A DNA stretch of 64,000 bases. Origin: UKL13-3 sp040387195. Its GTDB lineage: Bacteria; Bacteroidota; Bacteroidia; UKL13-3. The position numbers and the translations under genes were made by a program. Numbering within the stretch: the stretch's first letter is position 1; each line of letters begins with the position of its first letter. The notes under the pieces were generated by a model. The model was not told where the DNA came from. It did no database searches and saw only the letters and a program-made list of their open reading frames with translations. This document shows, piece by piece, positions 27,481-36,338 of this stretch. The stretch spans positions 1 through 64,000 of the forward strand of contig JAZKEF010000017.1 of NCBI GenBank assembly GCA_040387195.1, written 5' to 3'.

Positions 27481-28848
27481 GTGAAAGAAGGAAAGGACTT
27501 AATAACAGATGAGTTATTAAGATATACCATTAAGCGGTTATTTACAATAATTGATGAGCTCGCAGATGAGAATTTGTCGATTGAAATAGAATCGCAGCAT
27601 ATTCTTGTAAAATACAAGGGACATGTAATCAATTTTAAAAAACCGGATTTCAATGATATTTCATTGTATGTAACCACGGATAAACCGGTATTCTATACCC
27701 AAAGCGAAGCAGGCAATTATAAGATACCTGTATTTTTCTTTGATGACAAGTATGCGGAACTCACGAAAATTGGTGATGAAACCATTTACATTCAATTCGA
27801 CATCTTATCTATACCCATTCTTCTTCTTACAAGATTTGAAGAAATGCTCATCTCCCAACGGGATGCTTTTGATCGGTTCGCCTTTGAACATAGTATTTCA
27901 AAAAAGTATGAACTTATCGCTCTCCCAATAGTAGATGAGTATGCTTTCAAATTGAAATCGGTCTTGCTCGCATTAGATCCGGATTTATACCTGACCGAAT
28001 CGACATTCAAATTAACTTTAACACATGATATAGATTTTACACGGATTGGACAATCATTAAAATACTTCGGCCGGTTGCAACTGGATTTGTTAAAGCGTGA
28101 AAAAAACTTGTTGCAAACATTGTCGCTGGGAATGAAAACGGTGTTGTCTTTCATTCATCATAAAATAGACATTTGCACGGATTCGGTTCATCGGTTAATC
28201 GCCATCTCTCAAAAATATAAAGTGGATTCCGAGTTTTATTTTATGGCTGCAGGGAAGTCCCAATTCAATAGTGGTTATAATCCCGCACAGGGATACCTGG
28301 AAAAAATATATGATCGTATCAAACGGTCAAATATGAAAATAGGAATTCATTTTGGTTTTAATACCTATTTGAATAAGGATTTAATGTTGCATGAGAAAAA
28401 GCGTCTGGAGCACGCTGTGAACCAACCTATCAGCATTAACCGCCAGCATTATCTGCAAATTAAACCACATGTAACAATACCCAATATGCATGCACTCGGA
28501 ATACAGGAGGACACAACTTTGGGGTATGCCGAGCAGGATGGATTCAGGTGCGGAACATGTCATCCATATTCGTTTTTTGATTTAGTGGCCAATAAGGAAC
28601 TCTCCATAATGATTCGGCCACTGTTGGTGATGGATGTTACCTTAATGGATTATAAAAGATATACGATTCAGGAAGCATTGGAGCGTATGAAGTTATTATA
28701 TAGCAGGTGTAAAAGTGTTGGGGGAGAAATGATGGTACTATGGCATAATACCGCATTGATATCACACCCTTCATGGACAACTGAGGTATATGAAGAATTT
28801 TTAAGTTATTATAATGCCGACAGAGATCTCACAGAAAAAGCAGTATAA
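27481..28848 (+). CDS. Polysaccharide deacetylase-family protein
   Basis: A 455-residue protein starting with GTG directly after an in-frame TAA, so no earlier start is possible. An N-terminal part of ~170 residues of unknown fold precedes a NodB-like domain: LTHDID (180-185) gives the metal-binding Asp pair, IGIHFGFNT corresponds to the HxxxH region and DTTLGYAEQDGFRCGT is typical of the Bacteroidota branch. Family enzymes remove N- or O-acyl groups from sugars. The last 35 bases overlap the polymerase gene in another frame. The substrate is unknown. Confidence 0.75.
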   Translation: MKEGKDLITDELLRYTIKRLFTIIDELADENLSIEIESQHILVKYKGHVINFKKPDFNDISLYVTTDKPVFYTQSEAGNYKIPVFFFDDKYAELTKIGDETIYIQFDILSIPILLLTRFEEMLISQRDAFDRFAFEHSISKKYELIALPIVDEYAFKLKSVLLALDPDLYLTESTFKLTLTHDIDFTRIGQSLKYFGRLQLDLLKREKNLLQTLSLGMKTVLSFIHHKIDICTDSVHRLIAISQKYKVDSEFYFMAAGKSQFNSGYNPAQGYLEKIYDRIKRSNMKIGIHFGFNTYLNKDLMLHEKKRLEHAVNQPISINRQHYLQIKPHVTIPNMHALGIQEDTTLGYAEQDGFRCGTCHPYSFFDLVANKELSIMIRPLLVMDVTLMDYKRYTIQEALERMKLLYSRCKSVGGEMMVLWHNTALISHPSWTTEVYEEFLSYYNADRDLTEKAV

Positions 28849-30013
28849 AAAAAGCTTAATATCCTACTCGATTGCTTATGCCCTGGTGTTTATGACATTT
28901 TATGCAATTGTGCCTACCCTTGTGCTGAGTAATATATTCCCGCTCATTATTCCTTTATTAGCCAAGCTTACCATTATATCAACCATTTTTGTAATACTTG
29001 GCTTAAATGTGGGAACCTCTAAAAGGCTAAAATCAAGGTTGCTAGGAGTAGGTTTCACTAACTTAATCATTGGAACGTTTATTGTTTTTTTTTTAATGGT
29101 ATTCCTGATTATGGTTACAGCTCCCAACATCCCGCTAATAGAGTCATTAAAGGGGGCAACCGAAGAAGAGCTTAGTATTCACCGTGAGTCATTCCTCAAA
29201 GGAAGAACCGGATGGGAGTCTTCACTTGGATATTTAATAGAATCCATTAACGGGGCATTTTTGCCTTTCCTTATTGCCTATTCGTTTTTAATCAACCATA
29301 AGTATAAAAATATATTTGCATTATTTTTTCTACTTTATTGTATCTCATTTTTGGCTAAATCCTATTTCTTAAGGTTAGCAATTCCGCTCTTTTTTGTGTA
29401 CTTCAGTAAAGCCGATAACAAACCACTTTATATCCTAAAAGGAGGCGCAGTAATTGCCGGTATGATATTTCTGATGTACTCATTTGCTGGTAGCAAAGGA
29501 TTGGAAGTAACCAATGATGAGGTCTTTTTCTCGACATTGTATTTACCACAATCCATGTTGGAAGGGATAATGTGGCGATCATTTGTTATACCGGTAATGG
29601 TTGCCGTAGATGCATTGATTCTTTTTACAGGGGACTTGAAATCCAATTTTATGATGGGGGATACCAGTAGTTTTATTGCATTCATAAAGGGTTCGGAGCG
29701 GATCAATTTCGAGCGAATGGTTTATCAGAGTCAGTTTGGAGGCAGCGAAACCGGGAATGCCAATTCTTATTATGTTATAGAGGCATATGTTAATTTCGGA
29801 TTAACGGGAGTGATGCTGTTTTCCTTTATGATTGGGCGCATCATGAGGTTTTTAATCCGAAAAGAGAATGTTGCTCTAACCGCCATGATTCCCATGTTTT
29901 TGCTGAATCTGTTCAGCACAGGATTAATAAGTTTATTACTTAGCGGAGGATACTTAGCATTCATACTTTTTCTCATGTTTGTAAAAATCAAACAACCAAC
30001 TCAACTGGAATGA
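28814..30013 (+). CDS. Wzy-like polysaccharide polymerase (predicted)
   Basis: A 399-residue integral membrane protein with about 10-11 hydrophobic segments and one larger hydrophilic loop near residues 100-145 that holds several charged residues. Wzy proteins are poorly conserved and are recognised mainly by topology and locus position, and both fit here: Wzx, Wzz and SLBB export genes are present and no other candidate exists. The start lies 35 bases inside the previous gene. It ends with ATGA overlap to the glycosyltransferase. Confidence 0.65.
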   Translation: MPTEISQKKQYKKSLISYSIAYALVFMTFYAIVPTLVLSNIFPLIIPLLAKLTIISTIFVILGLNVGTSKRLKSRLLGVGFTNLIIGTFIVFFLMVFLIMVTAPNIPLIESLKGATEEELSIHRESFLKGRTGWESSLGYLIESINGAFLPFLIAYSFLINHKYKNIFALFFLLYCISFLAKSYFLRLAIPLFFVYFSKADNKPLYILKGGAVIAGMIFLMYSFAGSKGLEVTNDEVFFSTLYLPQSMLEGIMWRSFVIPVMVAVDALILFTGDLKSNFMMGDTSSFIAFIKGSERINFERMVYQSQFGGSETGNANSYYVIEAYVNFGLTGVMLFSFMIGRIMRFLIRKENVALTAMIPMFLLNLFSTGLISLLLSGGYLAFILFLMFVKIKQPTQLE

Positions 30014-31158
30014 ACCAACCCAAAACTATTTTCTTATACCCGGATTATTACGATGCCACAACTGCTACAATCCGGATACTTTCTTCAAGCAAGGACCTAT
30101 TCAATGGACTTACGTTTTTCTATTGGGCTAAAACAGGTGTTCCAAGAAGTAACAAGGATAAGTTGTTTGATAATATCGACATTCATGCCTTCACAAAAAC
30201 TGCCCGCCCACGTAGTCTGGGAGTGTTGTTTTTGTTTGTCTCGTTTCAGTTCTGGTTGTTAAAAAATATTATTAAGTCCAAGCCTCAGGTTATCAACTCT
30301 TTTATGTTGTATACTATTTTCCCTGCTTTGATTTACAAGTACTGTTTCAACTGGAAGTGTAAAGTGATTTATGACCCAAGGGATTATGTAGCAGTTTGTT
30401 ATGATGTTAATAAGGTCATTATCTTTTTTATCCAGTTAATTGATAACATCGTGATGCAATTGGCTGATTTTGTGATATTTCCTGATAATCAGTATTTTTC
30501 TTATTACGGCTTCTTTAAACTCCGCAAATCAAAATACTATATTTTGCCAAATTCAACTGAAGATCAGTATGATTTGATTTCTACAGAGAATATCTATACC
30601 AAATATGGTATTCCGCAAGGTACTTTCATTGTGCCGCTCATTGGATATTTTTCGGAAACGCGGGGTAAGAAACTGTTCTTTGAGATTATTAAGGAAAATG
30701 TGCCCAATGTTCATTTTGTGGTTGCTGGAGATTTCAGGGATGAAACGGATGTCAACTTCTTTAAGTCGAATAAGAATGTCTCATTTCTTGGAAAAGTTTC
30801 ATATATAGAATCATTATATATTATGAAAAACGCTACCTTTACCCCTTTGTTGTACGATCCTGTTTCGCTAAACAATAGATATGCCTATCCTACAAAATAT
30901 TATGACAGTTTAATGGTTGGAACGCCATTATTAACCAGTTTTGGTCAGATTGATCTTTGGAATTCCATTCAAGAATTTCAGATCGGGTATGGTATTGAGT
31001 ATAATAATACGAATGAATTTAAGCATATCTTACTTAACCTTTCGGATTCGGAATTTGACAGACAAAAAATTAGAAAGCTTTTTATAGAGAAGTACGATTT
31101 TAACTTATTCAGAGATGGATTGAGAAATGTGTACGGTCAGTTTTTAGCAAAAAAGTAA
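30010..31158 (+). CDS. GT-B glycosyltransferase
   Basis: A 382-residue cytoplasmic or membrane-associated transferase. The N-terminal domain ends with VIYDPRDYVA; the C-terminal domain has GTFIVPLIGYFSETRG, VVAGDFRDE, FLGKVSYIESLYIM and a PTKYYDSLMVGTPLL stretch in the place of the nucleotide-sugar site of GT4-like enzymes. It is coupled to Wzy by a 4-base overlap. It should add one sugar of the repeat unit; donor and linkage are unknown. Confidence 0.75.
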   Translation: MNQPKTIFLYPDYYDATTATIRILSSSKDLFNGLTFFYWAKTGVPRSNKDKLFDNIDIHAFTKTARPRSLGVLFLFVSFQFWLLKNIIKSKPQVINSFMLYTIFPALIYKYCFNWKCKVIYDPRDYVAVCYDVNKVIIFFIQLIDNIVMQLADFVIFPDNQYFSYYGFFKLRKSKYYILPNSTEDQYDLISTENIYTKYGIPQGTFIVPLIGYFSETRGKKLFFEIIKENVPNVHFVVAGDFRDETDVNFFKSNKNVSFLGKVSYIESLYIMKNATFTPLLYDPVSLNNRYAYPTKYYDSLMVGTPLLTSFGQIDLWNSIQEFQIGYGIEYNNTNEFKHILLNLSDSEFDRQKIRKLFIEKYDFNLFRDGLRNVYGQFLAKK

Positions 31159-31166
31159 CAGCATAT

Positions 31167-32309
31167 ATGAGTAAAACGGAAAAATACCAAATTTGTACCA
31201 ATTGTATCATGGATACATCAGACCCCGAAATCACGTTTGATGAAAAGGGATGGTGTGATCATTGTAATAATTTTTACACCAATATTTTGCCGAACTGGCG
31301 TCCAGGCCCGGAGGGTGAAAAGGAGTTGATGAAAATTGTAGAAAAGATCAAGGAAGAGGGAAAGGACAGAGATTATGATTGTTTGATGGGAATCAGCGGA
31401 GGGGTGGATAGCAGTTATATGGCTTATCTTGCTAAAGTAAAGTTTGGTTTGAGGCCGCTTATTTTTCATATCGATGCAGGATGGAACTCACAACAAGCGG
31501 TGAACAATATCGAAAAAATTATTGACGCATTGGGCTTGGATTTGCATACGGAGGTAATTAACTGGGAAGAAATGAAAGACCTGCAAGCCTCTTTCTTTAA
31601 AGCTCAGGTTTGTCACGTAGATACTCCTCAGGATCATGCATTTCAGGCAGCGATGTGGAATTTTGCTGCGAAGCATGGCTTTAAATATATTTTGAATGGA
31701 GGTAATATATCTTCAGAATGTGTACGTGAGCCATTAGCCTGGCATTATCATGCTTCCGATCTTATCCAGATCCGGGATATTCACAGCAAGTTCGGAACAC
31801 GCCCGTTAAAATCATTTCCATTGGCCAGTATTTTCAAATACCGTATTTACTACAAGTACTTTAAAGGAATTACTGTGATTAAACCACTTGATTTCATTCC
31901 TTTTGAAAAAGAAAAAACAATGCAATTCCTGGAAAAGGAATTTGGATGGCAGCGTTATGCACAAAAGCACTATGAATCACGGTTTACTCGTTTTTACGAA
32001 GGCTACTGGATGGTTGAAAAATTCGGATACGATATCCGCAGAGCACATTATTCAAGTTTGATCCTTACCAACCAGATGACCCGCCAGGAAGCAATGGATA
32101 AAGTTGCGGTGAAACCATATGATGCCGAATCGGTAGCACAAGATTTCGAATATGTTGCAACCAAACTCGGGTTTACAGTAGAGGAATTTAAGAAACTGAT
32201 GGCCGGAGAAAATAAAACATACCGCGATTATAAAAACAGCATGTGGTTTATTGAACTGGGAACTAAAATTATGCGTTTTATTGGAGGAGAAAGAAAGTTA
32301 ATACGATGA
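31167..32309 (+). CDS. wbpG: N-acetyl-sugar amidotransferase, WbpG/PseA-like
   Basis: A 380-residue ATP-dependent amidotransferase. The N-terminus has two CxxC pairs (Cys10/13 and Cys30/33), probably a zinc site, and the PP-loop SGGVDSS is at 77-83. With a HisH-like glutaminase and a HisF-like partner, WbpG converts an N-acetyl group on a 3-acetamido uronic acid to acetamidino, using ammonia from glutamine. The HisH2 and HisF2 genes follow at once, with ATGA overlap. The alternative, a legionaminic or pseudaminic acid route, is less likely because no synthase of those pathways is present. Confidence 0.9.
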   Translation: MSKTEKYQICTNCIMDTSDPEITFDEKGWCDHCNNFYTNILPNWRPGPEGEKELMKIVEKIKEEGKDRDYDCLMGISGGVDSSYMAYLAKVKFGLRPLIFHIDAGWNSQQAVNNIEKIIDALGLDLHTEVINWEEMKDLQASFFKAQVCHVDTPQDHAFQAAMWNFAAKHGFKYILNGGNISSECVREPLAWHYHASDLIQIRDIHSKFGTRPLKSFPLASIFKYRIYYKYFKGITVIKPLDFIPFEKEKTMQFLEKEFGWQRYAQKHYESRFTRFYEGYWMVEKFGYDIRRAHYSSLILTNQMTRQEAMDKVAVKPYDAESVAQDFEYVATKLGFTVEEFKKLMAGENKTYRDYKNSMWFIELGTKIMRFIGGERKLIR

Positions 32310-32920
32310 TTTCTATTATTGATTATGGCCTTGGTAATTTAAAGGCCTTTGCAAATATTTATAAACGATTGAATATTGAAGCCGAGCTGGTTACCACTCC
32401 CGAACAACTCAGCAAGGCAACAAAAATTATTTTACCCGGAGTAGGGGCTTTTGATCATGCCATGCAGGAAATAGATAATTCGGGGATGCGTGACATGCTT
32501 AACGAGCAGGTTCTAAAAAATAAAATTCCTGTTTTGGGAATTTGTGTGGGAATGCAAATGCTGGGAAAATCAAGTGATGAAGGTGTGCTGGGAGGTTTGG
32601 GATGGATTGATGCCGATGTTAAGAAATTTGATGTAACCTATATTAAACACAAGCCTAAGCTCCCGCATATGGGCTGGAACAATATCGTTCCGCAGCAAAA
32701 AAATCCGTTGTTCGAAGGATTGGATGCTGAAGCACTTTTTTATTTTTTACACTCATATTATTTCGCCTGTAACCAACCGTCCGATTCGATTGCAACAAGC
32801 GAGTATGGTATTGAGTATACCTGTGCCGTGAACCATGAAAATATTTATGGTGTTCAATTCCACCCGGAAAAAAGCCATCAGAACGGGATTCAATTATTGA
32901 AAAACTTCGCAACCTTATAA
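32306..32920 (+). CDS. HisH2-type glutaminase subunit
   Basis: A 204-residue class I glutamine amidotransferase. The triad is complete: Cys80 in LGICVGMQMLG, His186 and Glu188 in VQFHPEKS. It resembles HisH of histidine synthesis, but placement between WbpG and an altered HisF points to acetamidino formation. It releases ammonia for the WbpG partner. It overlaps WbpG by four bases and is 4 bases from the next gene. Confidence 0.9.
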   Translation: MISIIDYGLGNLKAFANIYKRLNIEAELVTTPEQLSKATKIILPGVGAFDHAMQEIDNSGMRDMLNEQVLKNKIPVLGICVGMQMLGKSSDEGVLGGLGWIDADVKKFDVTYIKHKPKLPHMGWNNIVPQQKNPLFEGLDAEALFYFLHSYYFACNQPSDSIATSEYGIEYTCAVNHENIYGVQFHPEKSHQNGIQLLKNFATL

Positions 32921-32924
32921 AAAG

Positions 32925-33698
32925 ATGTTAAGACCACGAATTATACCATGCCTGCTCATTCAAGACAAAGGTTTGGTGAAAACGGTACAGTTTAAGGATC
33001 CTAAGTATGTAGGTGATCCTATTAATGCCGTAAAGATATTTAACGAAAAAGAGGTTGACGAGATTATGATCATTGATATCGATGCAACCAAGGAAGGCCG
33101 TGAGCCTGATTATAAACTGATAGAAGATCTTGCTGCCGAATGCCGCATGCCGTTTTGTTATGGCGGTGGCGTAAAAACAGTGGAACAGGCACAGCGCATT
33201 TTTGCTTTGGGCGTAGAGAAAGTAGCCATCAGTTCGGAAGCTGTATTGAATCCGGGACTGCTTGCCGAAATAGGAGAACGTGTAGGAAGCCAGAGTATTG
33301 TGGTAGTGCTGGATGTGAAAAAAGGCAAGTCGGGCAAATACGAAATATGGACCCATAATGGCACGCGCAATACCGGAAAAGATCCATTGGCTTTTGCCCT
33401 GGAGGTAGAAAAACTGGGAGCAGGTGAAATTGTATTAAACTCAATAGATCAGGATGGAATGATGAAAGGGTATGACCTGGATATTATTGACCGCATCCGC
33501 AAGGAGGTGAACATTCCGATGACGGTTCTGGGAGGGGCAGGTAAACTGCAGGATATCCAGCAGCTTATCGAAAAATACGGAATCATCGGAGCTTCTGCCG
33601 GAAGTTTGTTTGTATTTAAAGGAGTATTTAAAGCCGTTCTCATTAACTATCCCGATCGCAAACTAAAGGATTCTTTAATTGCAAGCGTAGCATCATAA
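32925..33698 (+). CDS. AglZ/HisF2-family acetamidino modification protein
   Basis: A 257-residue TIM barrel related to HisF. The opening reads IPCLLIQDKG where true HisF has CLDVKDG, so the catalytic Asp11 is Leu11; Asp130 in VVLDVKK is kept. The same change is known in HisF2 of P. aeruginosa and in AglZ, with KTVQFKDPKYVGDPINA also shared. It therefore should not make imidazole glycerol phosphate, but probably channels ammonia to WbpG. It ends the acetamidino module; the FnlA-type gene follows after 39 bases. Confidence 0.9.
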   Translation: MLRPRIIPCLLIQDKGLVKTVQFKDPKYVGDPINAVKIFNEKEVDEIMIIDIDATKEGREPDYKLIEDLAAECRMPFCYGGGVKTVEQAQRIFALGVEKVAISSEAVLNPGLLAEIGERVGSQSIVVVLDVKKGKSGKYEIWTHNGTRNTGKDPLAFALEVEKLGAGEIVLNSIDQDGMMKGYDLDIIDRIRKEVNIPMTVLGGAGKLQDIQQLIEKYGIIGASAGSLFVFKGVFKAVLINYPDRKLKDSLIASVAS

Positions 33699-33737
33699 AT
33701 TCATACACGAACAGGAAATTTAAAACTATAAAACAGC

Positions 33738-34769
33738 ATGTTTAAAGATAACGTACTACTCATAACAGGCGGAACAGGTTCATTCGGGAACGCAGTGTTA
33801 AATCGCTTTTTGCATACCGATCATTTTAAAGAGATCCGCATATTTTCGCGCGATGAGAAAAAGCAGGATGATATGCGTACCCTGCTCAAAAATGACAAGT
33901 TAAAGTTTTATATAGGTGATGTACGCGATTACAGCAGTGTGGAAAGAGCCATGCGCGGAGTGGATTATGTGTTTCATGCAGCAGCATTAAAACAGGTACC
34001 GTCATGCGAATTTTTTCCAATGGAAGCTACCAAAACAAATGTGTTTGGTACCCAAAATGTAATTGATGCAGCCACAGCCAATAAAGTAAAAAAAGTAATT
34101 TGTTTAAGTACAGATAAGGCAGCATACCCTATTAATGCAATGGGAATTTCAAAAGCATTGATGGAAAAAGTAGCCATTGCCGCCTCGCGTAATTCAAAAG
34201 ATACCGTAGTTTGTTTAACACGATACGGCAATGTAATGGCTTCAAGGGGGTCGGTGATTCCTCTTTTTGTGAAACAGGTTCAAAATAATCAGCCAATTAC
34301 CATTACAGATGGCCAGATGACCCGTTTCCTGATGTCGCTGGATGAGGCTGTTGAGTTGGTACTGTTTGCTTTTGAACATGGCAATTCGGGCGATTTATTT
34401 GTGAATAAAGCTCCCGCAGGAACAATCAAGGATTTGGCTGAAGCCATTCAGCATCTTTGCAAATCAACCACTGAAATCAAGGTAATCGGAACACGTCACG
34501 GAGAAAAGTTATATGAAACACTTTGTACACGCGAAGAAATGCTGAAAGCTGAGGACATGGGTAATTTTTACCGTATTCCGGCCGATAACCGTGACCTGAA
34601 CTACAACCAGTATTTTTCTGAAGGAGATGTCAATATTTCGGGTATATCCGATTATAATTCTCATAACACAAAACGCCTGAATACAGAAGAGATTGTACAA
34701 TTGCTCAGTACGCTTCCTTATATTAAAAAGGAAGTGTTTGGCGAAAATATTGATCAGTTTTTAGCGTAA
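33738..34769 (+). CDS. UDP-GlcNAc 4,6-dehydratase/5-epimerase (FnlA/CapE/WbjB)
   Basis: A 343-residue extended SDR. TGGTGSFGNAV binds NADP; STDKAAYP (124-131) and NAMGISK supply the active site with Met135 in place of the usual Tyr, as in CapE. This is the first step to UDP-L-FucNAc, giving the 2-acetamido-2,6-dideoxy-beta-L-arabino-4-hexulose product. AALKQVPSCEFFP is typical of the family. The next three genes complete the pathway. Confidence 0.9.
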   Translation: MFKDNVLLITGGTGSFGNAVLNRFLHTDHFKEIRIFSRDEKKQDDMRTLLKNDKLKFYIGDVRDYSSVERAMRGVDYVFHAAALKQVPSCEFFPMEATKTNVFGTQNVIDAATANKVKKVICLSTDKAAYPINAMGISKALMEKVAIAASRNSKDTVVCLTRYGNVMASRGSVIPLFVKQVQNNQPITITDGQMTRFLMSLDEAVELVLFAFEHGNSGDLFVNKAPAGTIKDLAEAIQHLCKSTTEIKVIGTRHGEKLYETLCTREEMLKAEDMGNFYRIPADNRDLNYNQYFSEGDVNISGISDYNSHNTKRLNTEEIVQLLSTLPYIKKEVFGENIDQFLA

Positions 34770-34771
34770 AT

Positions 34772-35209
34772 ATGGATAGGGTGGCAGAGCCGGTTCTGAT
34801 AGAAGGCGGGCATTATACAGACGCCCGAGGTACCTTAACCTATAACAATACCTTTGATGCTGCTCCGGTCCGAAGAATTTATTTTGTAGAAAATGCTTCG
34901 CCTGAAACCGTAAGAGCATGGCAGGCACATCAAACCGAACAACGATGGTTTACGGCCATTACAGGGTCTTTTACCATTAAACTTGTCAAGATAGATCATT
35001 GGGAGTCCCCGGCTAGGGATTTGAAACAACTTTCATTTACATTAACAGCCGGTGATTTTACCGTGTTGCATGTACCCGGTGGTTATGCATCCAGTATTCA
35101 GGCTACCCAACCGCATTCAACACTCATGGCAATGGGCGATTATCTGATGGGAGCCATACAAGACGAGTACCGTTTTGCTCCCGACTATTTTTTAACTGTT
35201 ATCAATTAA
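34772..35209 (+). CDS. Cupin sugar epimerase-like protein (WxcM/CapF C-domain type)
   Basis: A 145-residue single-domain cupin with conserved HQTEQRWF and the second motif HVPGGYASSIQA. In S. aureus CapF, a cupin of this kind is fused to the reductase and does the C3 epimerisation before reduction. Here the cupin is a separate gene, 2 bases after the dehydratase, with the reductase two genes on. It is therefore the likely C3 epimerase of the FucNAc route. The function is inferred from family and position. Confidence 0.75.
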   Translation: MDRVAEPVLIEGGHYTDARGTLTYNNTFDAAPVRRIYFVENASPETVRAWQAHQTEQRWFTAITGSFTIKLVKIDHWESPARDLKQLSFTLTAGDFTVLHVPGGYASSIQATQPHSTLMAMGDYLMGAIQDEYRFAPDYFLTVIN

Positions 35210-35215
35210 CTCAAC

Positions 35216-36337
35216 ATGTCGAAATTAAAAGTTATAACCATCCTGGGAACCCGTCCCGAAATTATTCGTTTAGCCGAAATTGTGAAGCTGGCCGATCAGT
35301 GTTTTGATCATATTCTGGTGCATACCGGACAGAATTATGATTATGAATTAAATGAAATATTTTTTGAAGACCTTGGAATCCGCAAACCCGATCATTTTTT
35401 GGGAGTTGCGGGAAAACACCTTGGTGAAACGATTGGCAATGTGATTGCTAAATCATACGAAGTATTAATAGAAGAAAAACCGGATGCGTTGCTTGTATTA
35501 GGTGATACCAACAGTGTGTTGTGTACCATTGCGGCCAAACGGTTGAAGATTCCGATTTTCCATATGGAAGCAGGTAATAGGTGTTTTGACCAGAATGTTC
35601 CGGAAGAAATTAACCGCAAGATATCGGATCATATCAGTGATATTAATTTAACATACACCGAACATTCGCGCAGGTATTTGCTAAGCGAAGGATTCAGAAA
35701 AGATCATGTTTTTGTAACCGGTTCTCCGTTGTATGAAGTACTCCAAAAACACAGTCAGAAGATTCTTGACAGTAAGGTGCTTTCAAAACTGAATATTACA
35801 AAAGGAAACTATATTGTGGTAAGTGCCCACAGGGAAGAGAACATTGACCTTGCCGACCATTTCGAACAATTATCGGAGGCATTGAATGCGGTTGCCGAAA
35901 AATACCAGATGCCAATCATCTTTTCTACTCACCCGCGCACGCATAAAAAGATTGAAAGCAAAAATATCAAGTTCCATAAGCTGATTGTGAATATGCCTCC
36001 ATTTGGCTTTTTTGATTATGTACACCTGCAAAAAAATGCATTTTGTGTATTGTCGGATAGCGGTACCATCAGCGAAGAGTCTGCAATGATGGGATTCCCG
36101 GCAGTAAGTATCCGCACCAGTACCGAAAGACCCGAAGCTATTGATGCAGGGACAATTGTATTGGGAGGAATAACGGAGCATGAAGTATTAAATGCAATTG
36201 ATATTTGCCTGAAAACATTTGATGTAAATACGGTAAAACTACCTGTAGAATACCTGGTATCGGATGTCTCATCCCGCATTATCCGCACCATTCAGAGTTA
36301 TACAGGTATTGTAAATAAAGTAATCTGGAATAAATAG
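35216..36337 (+). CDS. UDP-N-acetyl-hexosamine 2-epimerase (WecB/FnlC family)
   Basis: A 373-residue non-hydrolysing 2-epimerase: TILGTRPEIIRLAE, HTGQNYDYELNE, VLGDTNSVL, HMEAGNRCFDQNVPEE and LSDSGTISEES are all present. Position between FnlA, cupin and reductase points to FnlC/CapG/WbjD, which makes UDP-L-FucNAc from the talo form. WbpI, the 2-epimerase of the diacetamido uronic acid route, belongs to the same family and has no other candidate here, so a second role cannot be excluded. Confidence 0.85.
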   Translation: MSKLKVITILGTRPEIIRLAEIVKLADQCFDHILVHTGQNYDYELNEIFFEDLGIRKPDHFLGVAGKHLGETIGNVIAKSYEVLIEEKPDALLVLGDTNSVLCTIAAKRLKIPIFHMEAGNRCFDQNVPEEINRKISDHISDINLTYTEHSRRYLLSEGFRKDHVFVTGSPLYEVLQKHSQKILDSKVLSKLNITKGNYIVVSAHREENIDLADHFEQLSEALNAVAEKYQMPIIFSTHPRTHKKIESKNIKFHKLIVNMPPFGFFDYVHLQKNAFCVLSDSGTISEESAMMGFPAVSIRTSTERPEAIDAGTIVLGGITEHEVLNAIDICLKTFDVNTVKLPVEYLVSDVSSRIIRTIQSYTGIVNKVIWNK

Positions 36338-36338
36338 T

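Noticed and set aside
32306..33698. Histidine biosynthesis operon (hisH-hisF)
   Set aside because: No other his gene is present, HisF lacks Asp11, and both follow a WbpG-type amidotransferase.
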